Below are positions 7,885 through 16,033 of a stretch of 57,154 bases of DNA, in pieces (the first letter of the stretch is position 1; the number at the start of each line of letters is the position of its first letter). The notes beneath the pieces were generated by a model. That model was not told the DNA's origin. It was given only the letters and a program-made list of their open reading frames with translations, and did no database searches. Position numbers and translations under genes: made by a program. The DNA comes from Verrucomicrobiia bacterium (GTDB taxonomy: Bacteria; Verrucomicrobiota; Verrucomicrobiia; Limisphaerales; JADLHS01): positions 1 to 57,154 of the forward strand of contig WYBW01000055.1 in the NCBI GenBank assembly GCA_011525685.1, written 5' to 3'.

Positions 7885-9086
7885 GCTTTCAAACCTTTGA
7901 GATTTGGCAGCAACTTCTCATTCTTCTTGAGCAAGGCGTCCCAGGTGATCTCGCCGCCGCTGTAACCGGCTTCGCGTCCGAGAATCGCGGTGAGGTTCGA
8001 GCGCACCGAGGGCGCGACCGTGGGATTGGACGCGTTGCCCTTCAGGATGTCTTCGTGAAACTCATTGATGTTCACCACGGTGCCGCCCGTGTAAAGATCG
8101 CCCACGCTGGCGCGGACGCCTTCCTCCCTGCCGCGCATCATGACGCCGGTGTAGTAATCGGCGTCGAAGATGCCCTCCGCGCCAAAGGCTCGCACCCGGA
8201 TTTCATCCTTCACGAACGGGATGCTTTGGATGCAGGTGAACGAGCACACCAAGTTGTCGGGAAACACGTATTGCACGGCGAAATGATCATAGATGCTGTT
8301 GGGCGGGCGCACTTTGTGGCCACCCAGACCGTGCGCGCGAATGGGATCCGCGTTAATGACCCAGGTGGCGACGTCGAGCGAGTGAATGCTTTGCTCGACA
8401 ATGAAGTCACCGGAGATTGGCAGCACGTAATACCACTGCCGCAACTGCTCCTCGGGGGTTTGTGGCGGCGCGCCGCGACCGCCGCCCGCCCAGGGATAAA
8501 ACGCCTCGACCATGACCAGCTTGCCGATGGCGCCCAGGTGAACCAGTCGCACCGCCTCGCGGAAGTGCTCGTTGGCGCGGGTCTGGAAATCCACGCGGAA
8601 CACCAACTTGTTCTCGGTGGCGAGTTTGCCCGCTTTGGCGATGGTCAGGCAGCCGGGAACATCCACAGCGATTGGCTTGGCCAGGAAGACATGCTTGCCG
8701 GCTTCGACCGCCGCCAGCGCTTGTTCGGGATGAAAGCAAGGCGGCGTCTCAATCACCACCGCGTCCAGTTTGCTTTCCAGCAAACGCTTGTAACCGGACA
8801 AACCGGTGTAACGCCGGTTGGCGGCGATGGTGTGCTTTTCGCCGACGGCATCCACCCGGTCCTGAAAATAATCCGCGCAGGCCGCGAGCTTGTACTTGCC
8901 CGACTGCGCGAAGAGGTCGGCAATCCACCTTCCGCGTCCGCCGCAGCCAATGAGGCCGAGTTCGATTGCGGAATTGGCATCGGCGGCGAAAGCGGTTGAG
9001 GGCTTGAGAATGGCGAGCGTGCCGGCGGTGGCTGTGGCGGCGAGGAACGCGCGGCGATTGATGGGGGAGGACGGTTGATTTTTCAT
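7881..9086 (-). CDS. Tat-exported Gfo/Idh/MocA family oxidoreductase
   Basis: About 401 residues. The twin-arginine signal is NRRAFLAATATAG. The Rossmann fold begins at IELGLIGCGGRGRWIADLF (GxGxxG-like), and the conserved dinucleotide-domain end is KHVFLAKPIAVD, with the EKP-type Lys present as AKP. The C-terminal domain carries the GDFIVEQSIHSLDVATW stretch typical of the family. ATG 9086 starts the Tat peptide; the frame also opens at a TTG at 9098. The gene lies 22 bp downstream of a sugar isomerase gene and overlaps the fused hydrolase gene downstream, so the three probably work on one sugar derivative. The periplasmic location implies a bound or co-exported NAD(P) cofactor, as in glucose-fructose oxidoreductase. 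Confidence 0.88.
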   Translation of the reverse strand: MKNQPSSPINRRAFLAATATAGTLAILKPSTAFAADANSAIELGLIGCGGRGRWIADLFAQSGKYKLAACADYFQDRVDAVGEKHTIAANRRYTGLSGYKRLLESKLDAVVIETPPCFHPEQALAAVEAGKHVFLAKPIAVDVPGCLTIAKAGKLATENKLVFRVDFQTRANEHFREAVRLVHLGAIGKLVMVEAFYPWAGGGRGAPPQTPEEQLRQWYYVLPISGDFIVEQSIHSLDVATWVINADPIRAHGLGGHKVRPPNSIYDHFAVQYVFPDNLVCSFTCIQSIPFVKDEIRVRAFGAEGIFDADYYTGVMMRGREEGVRASVGDLYTGGTVVNINEFHEDILKGNASNPTVAPSVRSNLTAILGREAGYSGGEITWDALLKKNEKLLPNLKGLKA

Positions 9087-9108
9087 GGCTTCGCACAAGG
9101 TTGAGTGG

Positions 9109-9969
9109 TTACTTCCGCGTGAGAGACTTCACGACACCACGCATCCATTCGACGCTCTTGCGGGTGTTTTCGTCCGTGCCACTGCACTCGATGGAAACGA
9201 CGCCGTCCCAGCCGGTCTTGTGGAGATGCTCCATGCACTTGCGGATGTTGTCGGCGTTGACGCCGCCACCCACAGACACCTCGGAACTGCCGATGCCGGT
9301 TTCCTCGCCGCGCACGGCCGCCGCCAGCGCCGGACTCACGTCCTTGATGTGGCCATGCACAATGTATTTGCGAAGCGCCTTGCAGTAGTCGAGCGGGTTG
9401 TGACCGGCGATGAACGTGTTGCCGGTATCAAAGTTGCAACGCAGATGCTCCGAGTCGAAATGGCGGAACAGGCGGTCCATGAAATCAATGTCGTTGGTGT
9501 ACGGACCATGCGGTTCGACATTCACGACCACGTTGTAATCCTCGGCCCAGGGCAGCACCTGGGCGTAGTTGTCGCACGTGACGCGGAAGACCTCCTTTCG
9601 CGTCATGCCCGGGGTTTCAAACGCCCCGTCCACCGTGTCCACCATCGGGCAGCCCAGTTCGGCCGCGAAGCGGATGGCCTGCTGGACGTATTGGACGCCG
9701 AAAGCCGAGCCGTTCGGCCCCATCATCGGATAGGCGCCGTCAATCTGCGATACCTTGAGCTTGAGCTTGTCCAGGAAGCGACGCACGGCGCGTGGATTGG
9801 ACTGCAACGACACGCCCGGGTCGTAACCCAGCGCCTGAATGAAGTTCTGCCCGTGGATGACGGCAAACTCAATGTGCTTGATGCCGGTGGCGGCAATTTT
9901 CTCGCAGGCGGCCTCGAAGCCGGTGCTCAACGGCCGCCAGTTGTCGGTGTGTAATCCCAGTTGAATCAT
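9109..9969 (-). CDS. Sugar phosphate isomerase/epimerase (TIM-barrel, AP-endonuclease-2 like)
   Basis: A 286-residue cytoplasmic TIM barrel of the IolE/hydroxypyruvate-isomerase superfamily. Conserved metal-site features are VNVEPHGPY (Glu), CNFDTGNTFIAGHNP (Asp and His), VHGHIKDV (His) and VSIECSG (Glu). The ATG at 9969 has no competing in-frame start. First gene of the three-gene minus-strand operon 9969-5317, where it pairs with a MocA oxidoreductase, a very common combination in Verrucomicrobia and Planctomycetes for uncommon sugars or inositols. Confidence 0.88.
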   Translation of the reverse strand: MIQLGLHTDNWRPLSTGFEAACEKIAATGIKHIEFAVIHGQNFIQALGYDPGVSLQSNPRAVRRFLDKLKLKVSQIDGAYPMMGPNGSAFGVQYVQQAIRFAAELGCPMVDTVDGAFETPGMTRKEVFRVTCDNYAQVLPWAEDYNVVVNVEPHGPYTNDIDFMDRLFRHFDSEHLRCNFDTGNTFIAGHNPLDYCKALRKYIVHGHIKDVSPALAAAVRGEETGIGSSEVSVGGGVNADNIRKCMEHLHKTGWDGVVSIECSGTDENTRKSVEWMRGVVKSLTRK

Positions 9970-10404
9970 GGTGGTTCTCCCTTTGTGGCCGGCACCGCTG
10001 GAGTTGTTGGAATGGGCGCGCCCGAGTGGCTCGTCCGGAGGTGGAGCAAATCAAAACCCGCCCGCTGCTCTGCGGTGCCGTTCATGCCGGCTTGCTATCG
10101 GGTTACTGTTGCGGCGTCAAGCTGAACCTGAACTCACCGAAACCATGTGCGTGTTGTCGTTGCCTCCCGAGCTTTGCCAGGTCGTCAGGGCAGGGGACGC
10201 TGGTGGCTCACGCGAGGCCGAAAGCCAAGAGGTTTCCGCTTTCCGAGTGAGGTGGTGGAAACGAGAGGGTTGCGTCGCTTGCCTGCCACAAGACAGGAAT
10301 GGCCTCTGGACGCGGTCCGCAGGCCGTGTTGAGTCGCACCGCTCGTTTATTGATGTCTGCATAAGTAATGCAACAATGTGGTGGCAACCGGAAAGGAGTT
10401 GCCG
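9970..10404. other. Non-coding gap, nothing recognised
   Basis: 435 bp between the isomerase gene start and the transposase remnant. Only frames without family resemblance are open. The promoter of the 9969-5317 operon should lie near 9970-10050, but I see no convincing -35/-10 pair. Confidence 0.4.
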
Positions 10405-11238
10405 CTATGAGACCTCACGGATCGCCTGGGATGTTGGAAGCGCGTCGTTACGGCGCGTTTCCCCATGAAAGTTGAGGGTGGAGTTGCCGGGATATTCATA
10501 CTTGGCCGACTGAACTTGCTTCGCGTCGCCGCCGTCCTTGCGGACGAAACTCTTTAGGCTGGCCCACGATTCGATGAGCGTGCCGTCCGCGGTGAAGTGC
10601 TCGTCGCTGGTCCAGCCCTCCTGGCGCGAGAGGTCGTAAACTTCAGCGAAGAAGAGTTTGGCCACGTCGGCCGAAAGGACGCGCTCGTAGTTCTTGGCGA
10701 AGACGCTGTGGTTGAAACTGCCCTCGCTGAACTCGCGGTCGAGGAACCAAAGCCAGAGCAGATGATAGCCGAGTTGTTCGCAGAAGAGGCGCTCGCTGCG
10801 GACGGTGCAAAGCGCGGTCAGCACGCGGGCCTTGAGCAGTTGCTCGAGCACCTCGCCGTCGAATCTGGTCAGCAGGAGGTCGCCATTCGGACGCTCGGCA
10901 AAGCTGCGCACGAGATCACCCTTCCAGCCGTCTTGTGCCGTGAGTGTGCGCCAGTCAACCTCTGCGCTCTCCACCGGCATGGTTTCGCGCACGACCAGAC
11001 CGAGGCTCGTGCTCACCCAGAGGCGACCCTGCCGGTCGAGGTGCAAGTTTACGATGTTGTTATCCGGCAGTGCGGGCGTGTTGAAGCGGTTGAACACGGT
11101 GAACTTCAAGCCGTCGAACCGCACCAGGCCGTTGAAAGTTCCAAACCAAAGAAAGCCATCGGCGGTCTGCGCCATCGCTGTGGCCGAGTTTTCCGGCAGA
11201 CCATCGGCCGTTTCCCACGAGTCAATCAGGTAATCGGG
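10405..11238 (-). pseudogene. Chimeric remnant: regulator propeller fragment joined to IS5/IS1182-type transposase fragment
   Basis: Two dead pieces share one open frame. The part from about 11238 to 10850 encodes DYLIDSWETADGLPENS and then DGFLWFGTFNGLVRFDG and DRQGRLWVSTSLGLVVR, which are propeller repeats of two-component hybrid sensors. A TGA lies in frame just upstream of DYLIDSW, so the 5' end is lost. From about residue 110 of the ATG-11175 reading onward the frame matches an IS5/IS1182-group transposase N-terminus: ARVLTALCTVRSERLFCEQL, WFLDREFSEGSF, SDEHFTADGTLIESWASLKS and NFHGETRRND. The transposase stops there and lacks its DDE catalytic region. No complete copy is in the window. 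Confidence 0.75.
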
Positions 11239-11439
11239 TCACTTCGAAAGGTACCGCCAGCAGCCAGGCTTTGAATCGCCAGGCAGACCCCAAGCAACGG
11301 CACGCCACAACGCGCCGCGGTCATTCGTATCCAGGGAATGAACACAAGGGAGGCCAGAGCAATACCCCGGCGGCGTAAAGCAGCCGGCTTCGGGGTGGTG
11401 CGATGCAGTCACCCCGGCCTTTCTCCACCGGTGGCGGGT

Positions 11440-12753
11440 TCAGGCGAGGTCCAACGGCCCGCCTTCGCACAACGAAGGTTTGCCGAAGGTTTCAATGCGG
11501 TGGCCGACCGCATGGGCCAGAGCCAGGTGAAGACGGTTGTGTGCGAACTCGTTGAACTTGAGCGAACGGCCCATCTGGAAACCGAAGCCACCGCCGACCA
11601 GCACGAACGGAATGTTCTTGAGCGTGTGGGAATTGCCCTTGCCCAGTTCGTTTGTCCAGACGACCAGCGTGTGATCCAACAAGCTGCCTTGATCTCCCGG
11701 CTCCGGAGTATTGGCCAGTTTCTCGAGGAGGTAACGCAGTTCGCCGCAGAACCAACGGTTGATCTTCACCAGTTTTTCCTGGGACACCTCGTCCTTGTCC
11801 GGTTCGTGCGAAAGGGCGTGGTGGCCGTCCTTGATGTCCAGCCAGTTCATGCGCGCCGAGCCGACGGATTTCGTGTATTGCAACGTCGCCACGCGGGCCA
11901 TGTCGTTGACAAAACTGTTCACCAGCAGATCAATCTGCATCCGGCTCAGGCGCGGAACGTTGTCGTTTTGGTCCGCCACGCCTTCTTCGAGCGTGGGCGG
12001 GCCGACGCGCAACTTCTGCCGGCCGGCCTCGGCGATCTCTTTTTCCATCTGGCGCACGAGACTTTCGTGTTCGTCCAGCATCCGGCGATCCTCAGCGCTG
12101 ATGAGCTTGCGGACTTTCTTCAAGTCGCCGCGCACATCATCCAGGACGCTTTGCAGGTGCTCCCGGTCCTTCATCTGGCCATAGAGCTTTTGATACATCT
12201 GATATGGATCCGAAACCGGCGCGACCGGCTGGTTTGGCCCGGCGTAGGACATGCGCGTCCAGGGATCGGCTCGGTCGGTGACACCCACTCCGAACTCCAG
12301 CGAGCCGAAGCGCGTGCGGGTTTCTTCGCGGCTCTGGAGAAAGTTCTTGATCTCCTGGTCAATGGAAATGCCGCTGGCCCAACCCGCCGGCGTGTCCGAG
12401 CCGCCTTGGATGTTGCCGGGAAACAACTCAATGCCCGTGAGCAAACAGCTCATGCCGCGCATGTGATTGTCGCCGTCGCCGCGCACCTTGTTGCACAGGC
12501 CGTTCAAGACCAGCATCCGGTCCTTGAACGCTTCAAGCGGCGAAAGGATTTCCTTGAGCTTGAAATCGCTGCCGGTTTCGTCCGGCCAGAACGCGGGCGG
12601 GATCGTGCCGTTCGGGCTGAACATGATGATCAACCGTTGCCGCGGACGCGCGGGCGCGGCGAGGCCGAGACTCGGCAGACCCACGAGAAACGGCAGCGTG
12701 GCGGCGGAGACGCCCAGTTGCTTGATGAAATGGCGGCGATGAATGGCGTTCAT
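11440..12753 (-). CDS. DUF1552 domain protein with Tat signal
   Basis: A 437-residue protein starting with a twin-arginine-like signal ([20 protein letters not shown]). The DUF1552 features follow: [39 protein letters not shown] and the C-terminal [21 protein letters not shown]. The fold belongs to the alkaline-phosphatase/sulfatase-like DUF1501/1552 group. In Planctomycetes and Verrucomicrobia it is nearly always encoded beside a DUF1592/DUF1588/cytochrome protein, as here (413 bp upstream on the same strand). The biochemical function is not established. Confidence 0.85.
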   Translation of the reverse strand: MNAIHRRHFIKQLGVSAATLPFLVGLPSLGLAAPARPRQRLIIMFSPNGTIPPAFWPDETGSDFKLKEILSPLEAFKDRMLVLNGLCNKVRGDGDNHMRGMSCLLTGIELFPGNIQGGSDTPAGWASGISIDQEIKNFLQSREETRTRFGSLEFGVGVTDRADPWTRMSYAGPNQPVAPVSDPYQMYQKLYGQMKDREHLQSVLDDVRGDLKKVRKLISAEDRRMLDEHESLVRQMEKEIAEAGRQKLRVGPPTLEEGVADQNDNVPRLSRMQIDLLVNSFVNDMARVATLQYTKSVGSARMNWLDIKDGHHALSHEPDKDEVSQEKLVKINRWFCGELRYLLEKLANTPEPGDQGSLLDHTLVVWTNELGKGNSHTLKNIPFVLVGGGFGFQMGRSLKFNEFAHNRLHLALAHAVGHRIETFGKPSLCEGGPLDLA

Positions 12754-12773
12754 GGTCTTATGGCGGAGAATTT

Positions 12774-13066
12774 AACCACAGATGGACGCGGATGCACACA
12801 GATTTTTCGTGGATTTTTCGCGGAAAGTCTGGAGTGATCCCGGGCTTGAGAGGGCAACCTCTCCCTCGGTGGTGCCTTAACGCGACTTCGCGCAAAAACG
12901 GCAATGAGTTCAGCGGGCCTCCACCAGCATTTTCCCTCTCCCAGCGGGAGAGGGAAAAAAGGGTGAGGGAGAACGGTTCGCTTCAAGGGGCGCCTCTGCG
13001 TTTGCTGGATGTGCCATGATTTCGATGCGCGCTCCCTCACCTCGGCCCTCTCCCGCTGGGAGAGGG
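12774..13066. repeat. Intergenic repeat cluster (families 7, 1 and 4)
   Basis: The 413-bp gap 12754-13166 holds no gene but several repeats. At 12774-12803 is the AACCACAGATGGACGCGGAT-type unit with two 'ACAGAT' words. At 12932-12956 is TTCCCTCTCCC-AGC-GGGAGAGGGAA, followed by GGTGAGGGAG at 12962-12971. The mirror image follows: CTCCCTCACC at 13032-13041 and CCCTCTCCC-GCT-GGGAGAGGG at 13046-13066. This forms an inverted pair of the same hairpin unit. A GGCGGCTTCAGCCGC hairpin stands at about 13084-13100. Confidence 0.65.
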
Positions 13067-13166
13067 AGAATCGCGCTCCGTGGTGGCGGCTTCAGCCGCG
13101 CTGCGACCTCTGCGTTAAGAACGCGTAGCCCTGTTTCGGCCGGGCTGGCGTCGCGCCAGACTCGCT

Positions 13167-15473
13167 TCACTGCCTTTGTGCCATCGGCTTCTCGACTCCA
13201 TGCAACGCCGAGATCGTCGCAATTTCCACCAGCAGCTTCTGGATGTTGAAATCCGACGCGATGAACGACAGGCGCAGACGTTGCTTCACATCAAACCCGT
13301 AGGCGAGCATCGGCTGTTTGACCACTTGATGAAACAGTTGCTCGATGAAGCCATTTTGCGCCTGCTCGCTGGCGGTCGCGAATTCCGCCACGTCGCGCGC
13401 GCCCGCCAGGCGGATGGTCTGACCGTCGTCCGTGGTGAAGTCGCTGACGGCGTTGATCGGCTTTTCGTTGTCGCTGGTGCGGAAGCGGCCGACGGCATCG
13501 TAATGCTCCAGGCTGAAGCCCAGCGGATTGATGACCGAATGACAACTCTGGCAGGCCTGCGGCCGCGTGAGTTCAGCGACTTTTTCGCGCATCGTCAGGT
13601 TGGGCGCAAAATCGGTGTCAATGAACGCGACCGCCATGGGCGGCGGCTTGAGCGCGCGGCCGACGATGTTGCGCGTGAGAAAAACCCCGCGATGAATCGG
13701 CGAAGTGAACTTCTGATAGGAGAACGCGGCGAGCAGGTAAGGATGCGTCAGCACTCCGGAACGCTCCTTGGCATCGAGCGTCATTTTCACGAAATCGTCC
13801 GCCGCCGCGTCTTGGGGAAATTCCAAACCGTAGAACTGCGCCAGCCGTTGGTTCACAAACAGGTGATCCGCCAAAAGCAGTTTGCGATAGTCGGAGGCTT
13901 CGTTCCAGGCAACATCCTCCAGGAAAACGTTCAGCGACGTGCGCAGGTCGGCGATGATCGCGGGCGTGAACCCGGGGAACAATTTGTCGTCCTTCGCCAG
14001 ATCATCCACGTGGCTCATTTGCAGCCAGTGATGGAAGAAGTACTGGAGCTTGGCCCGAGCGCGCGGGTCGCCCAACAGGCGTTGCGCTTGGGCCGTGATC
14101 TGTGGGCGCGTGCGCAATTCACCGGCCGTCGCTCGTTTCAACAGTTCACTGTCCGGCAACGAATCCCACAGGCCAAAGGAAAGCCGCGCCGCCACCTCAA
14201 AGTCGTCGGGCTTGCGGTTGTCGAGACCCAGATACAGGAAATGCGGTGACTTGAGGGCCAGCAGGACGACGCGCTTCGCGCCGTCTTCCACCGCCGCGCC
14301 CGGCTTGAATTGCGATGACACCACGGTGCGCCGCTGGTCCTCGGTCAGCGGCCGGCGGAACGCGGCGGCCACAAACTCGGCGCAGAAGCTTTCCACTTTC
14401 GCCTGCCGGTTCGTGTCTTCCGGTTTGCTGCGGGAAAGGCGGTCGAGATTCTTCACCACATGGTTGGCGGTTTCGATGGCCGCCTGCGTCGTGGCTTCAT
14501 CCCAGGCCCTGGAAACGGCCACGCCACGCTCATACCCCACGCTGCTGTCATCAGGCGGGAACGGCGTGGAGAGGACGAAAGTGGGAGTGGTGTTCGCGGG
14601 AGCGAGATTGCGCGCCGGGATGGGTTGCCGGGCGCCGTGCGGCGGTTTCCATTGGAGGGAGATCGCGGCTTCGCGGTCCTTGAACTTGAAGTAATTCACC
14701 CGCAGCGGATAGACGCGCCCGCCCAGCAGCCGCAGCGTGGCCTTGTGCTCGGTGAGTTCCCCCGATGCCACCCATGCGTCAATCAACGGCTCCTGATCGT
14801 CGTTCACCCACAGCCGCGCCCCGTTCGGGGTTTTCAAGATGAACTCGTAATCGCCCGTCTCCTCCGCGATCAACGACCCGCGCCATTGCATCGAAAACTG
14901 GTTGGTCGGGAAGTGTTCCGTGTCCGGCGTGCCCTCGCCGTAGTCGAAGTCAATCTGCCGGTCCACCCGCTCGATGACTCGCCTGTCCCGGTTGAAGTCT
15001 TTGGCGTTGTAATACGTCGCCCGCAGACCGCGTTCCTCCTTGATGGGCGCATCGCTCCCGGTGAAGTGCTTGAGCAAATCCGCGACGGTATTGACATACT
15101 GGCGATTGGTCAGCCGCACCAGCTCGACCCGCGGCGGGTTGTTGCGCAGCCTCGCTTCGCGCGAGTAGAAGGCATCGTAGATGTAACGCGACACGGCCGC
15201 CGCGTCTTCGCCCACGCACTTGTCCGGGTCGTCCTCGGGCATGTTGCGTTGCACGTAGCGGATGAGGCTCTCAAGGGAGCGGTCGCCGTGGAGCGCGGAG
15301 TCGTATTTTCCCTCGACCCCCTGGCCGTTGCGACCGTGGCAACTCGCGCATTGCTGGCGATAGATGTCGCGACCGGCCGGACGTTTCTCACCTGCCAACA
15401 GCAACGGCTGCTTCAACAACAGACCCGCCACGAATACTGTGGCGAGGTTTGGCATCAGTCGGACAAACTTCAT
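13167..15473 (-). CDS. Exported cytochrome c / PA14 / DUF1592-DUF1588-DUF1585 protein
   Basis: A 768-residue exported protein. A hydrophobic signal is followed by a cytochrome c-like CASCH (42-46), then a DUF1587-type segment (LVRLTNRQYVNTVADLL), a PA14 beta-sandwich (GLRATYYNAKDFNRDRRVIE ... FSMQWRGSLIAEETGDYEF), DUF1592 (VAAAFRRPLTEDQRRTVVS ... KSPHFLYLGL), DUF1588 (RSGVLTHPYLLAAFSY ... RPQACQSCHSVINPLGFSLE) and a DUF1585 tail. The second CxxCH (CQSCH) is characteristic of DUF1588. PA14 suggests carbohydrate binding. It pairs with the downstream DUF1552 gene; together they are often proposed to be a periplasmic redox/hydrolase module for polysaccharides, but this is not proven. Confidence 0.88.
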   Translation of the reverse strand: MKFVRLMPNLATVFVAGLLLKQPLLLAGEKRPAGRDIYRQQCASCHGRNGQGVEGKYDSALHGDRSLESLIRYVQRNMPEDDPDKCVGEDAAAVSRYIYDAFYSREARLRNNPPRVELVRLTNRQYVNTVADLLKHFTGSDAPIKEERGLRATYYNAKDFNRDRRVIERVDRQIDFDYGEGTPDTEHFPTNQFSMQWRGSLIAEETGDYEFILKTPNGARLWVNDDQEPLIDAWVASGELTEHKATLRLLGGRVYPLRVNYFKFKDREAAISLQWKPPHGARQPIPARNLAPANTTPTFVLSTPFPPDDSSVGYERGVAVSRAWDEATTQAAIETANHVVKNLDRLSRSKPEDTNRQAKVESFCAEFVAAAFRRPLTEDQRRTVVSSQFKPGAAVEDGAKRVVLLALKSPHFLYLGLDNRKPDDFEVAARLSFGLWDSLPDSELLKRATAGELRTRPQITAQAQRLLGDPRARAKLQYFFHHWLQMSHVDDLAKDDKLFPGFTPAIIADLRTSLNVFLEDVAWNEASDYRKLLLADHLFVNQRLAQFYGLEFPQDAAADDFVKMTLDAKERSGVLTHPYLLAAFSYQKFTSPIHRGVFLTRNIVGRALKPPPMAVAFIDTDFAPNLTMREKVAELTRPQACQSCHSVINPLGFSLEHYDAVGRFRTSDNEKPINAVSDFTTDDGQTIRLAGARDVAEFATASEQAQNGFIEQLFHQVVKQPMLAYGFDVKQRLRLSFIASDFNIQKLLVEIATISALHGVEKPMAQRQ

Positions 15474-15909
15474 GGCAACGCCCGCCGGCCACGCAAACGC
15501 GCCCGGGCGGATGGTTGACGCGGATGATGCCCACGGGATTCAATTCGTTTCAAGTTTGCTTTTGGGTAATGCTTTGTCTCTGCCCGCCGTTAGCAGGCGT
15601 CAGGCCGACCTGCCGAATCAAACTCTCGATACGGCTGGATGAAATCCGGCGCTACAGGCCGGCTCACCGGGCAAGGGGGCGGTGGTCAAAGTCCACCGTT
15701 AAGCTGTTCATCTTTACGCTTGACGCTGGAGGCCTTCGGGAGGATAAACAATCTGCATGGCAGGTTTCCTGCCTCACAGGCGCGCCGTTTCACTTGCGAG
15801 AGCCGGAACCTGCCCGATAGTTCATGAAGGCAAAGGGCACAAGCTCAACCTCCCGGCCACGGAAACCAGTCGTTCCATCTCCGCAGCCAACTACCATGCG
15901 AGGCGCATT
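15474..15909. other. Divergent intergenic region with a decayed repeat
   Basis: 436 bp between two divergently transcribed genes. At 15629-15655 a degenerate half of repeat family 3 is visible (GGCTGGATGAAATCCGGCGC followed by TAC). Promoters for both directions should lie here, and none is convincing. A GAGG at 15900-15903 stands 6 bp before the ATG at 15910 and is the best ribosome binding site in the region. Confidence 0.45.
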
Positions 15910-15917
15910 ATGAATCC

Positions 15918-16029
15918 AACCCCACGTTCCCAACCCCACGTTCCCAACCCCACGTTCCCAACCCCACGTTCCCAACCCCACGTTCCCAACCCTACGTTCC
16001 CAACCCCACGTTCCCAACCCTACGTTCCC
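15918..16029 (+). repeat. Eight tandem copies of a 14-bp unit at the 5' end of the giant gene
   Basis: The unit AACCCCACGTTCCC repeats eight times without interruption; units 6 and 8 read AACCCTACGTTCCC. It starts 8 bp after an ATG (15910) that has a GAGG 6 bp upstream, and ends 4 bp before the GTG at 16034 where the giant frame opens. With eight copies the ATG frame closes after 57 codons. Nine or six copies would join it to the giant frame, since each unit is 14 bp (2 mod 3). Confidence 0.9.
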
Positions 16030-16033
16030 AACC

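Noticed and set aside
12932..12956. Perfect hairpin as terminator of the DUF1592 gene
   Set aside because: It lies downstream of that gene, but no T-run follows on the minus strand, and the same hairpin recurs inside genes, so it is a repeat element.
15918..16029. 14-bp units as a CRISPR or replication iteron array
   Set aside because: No spacers, no replication gene or AT-rich region nearby, and units far too short for CRISPR repeats.
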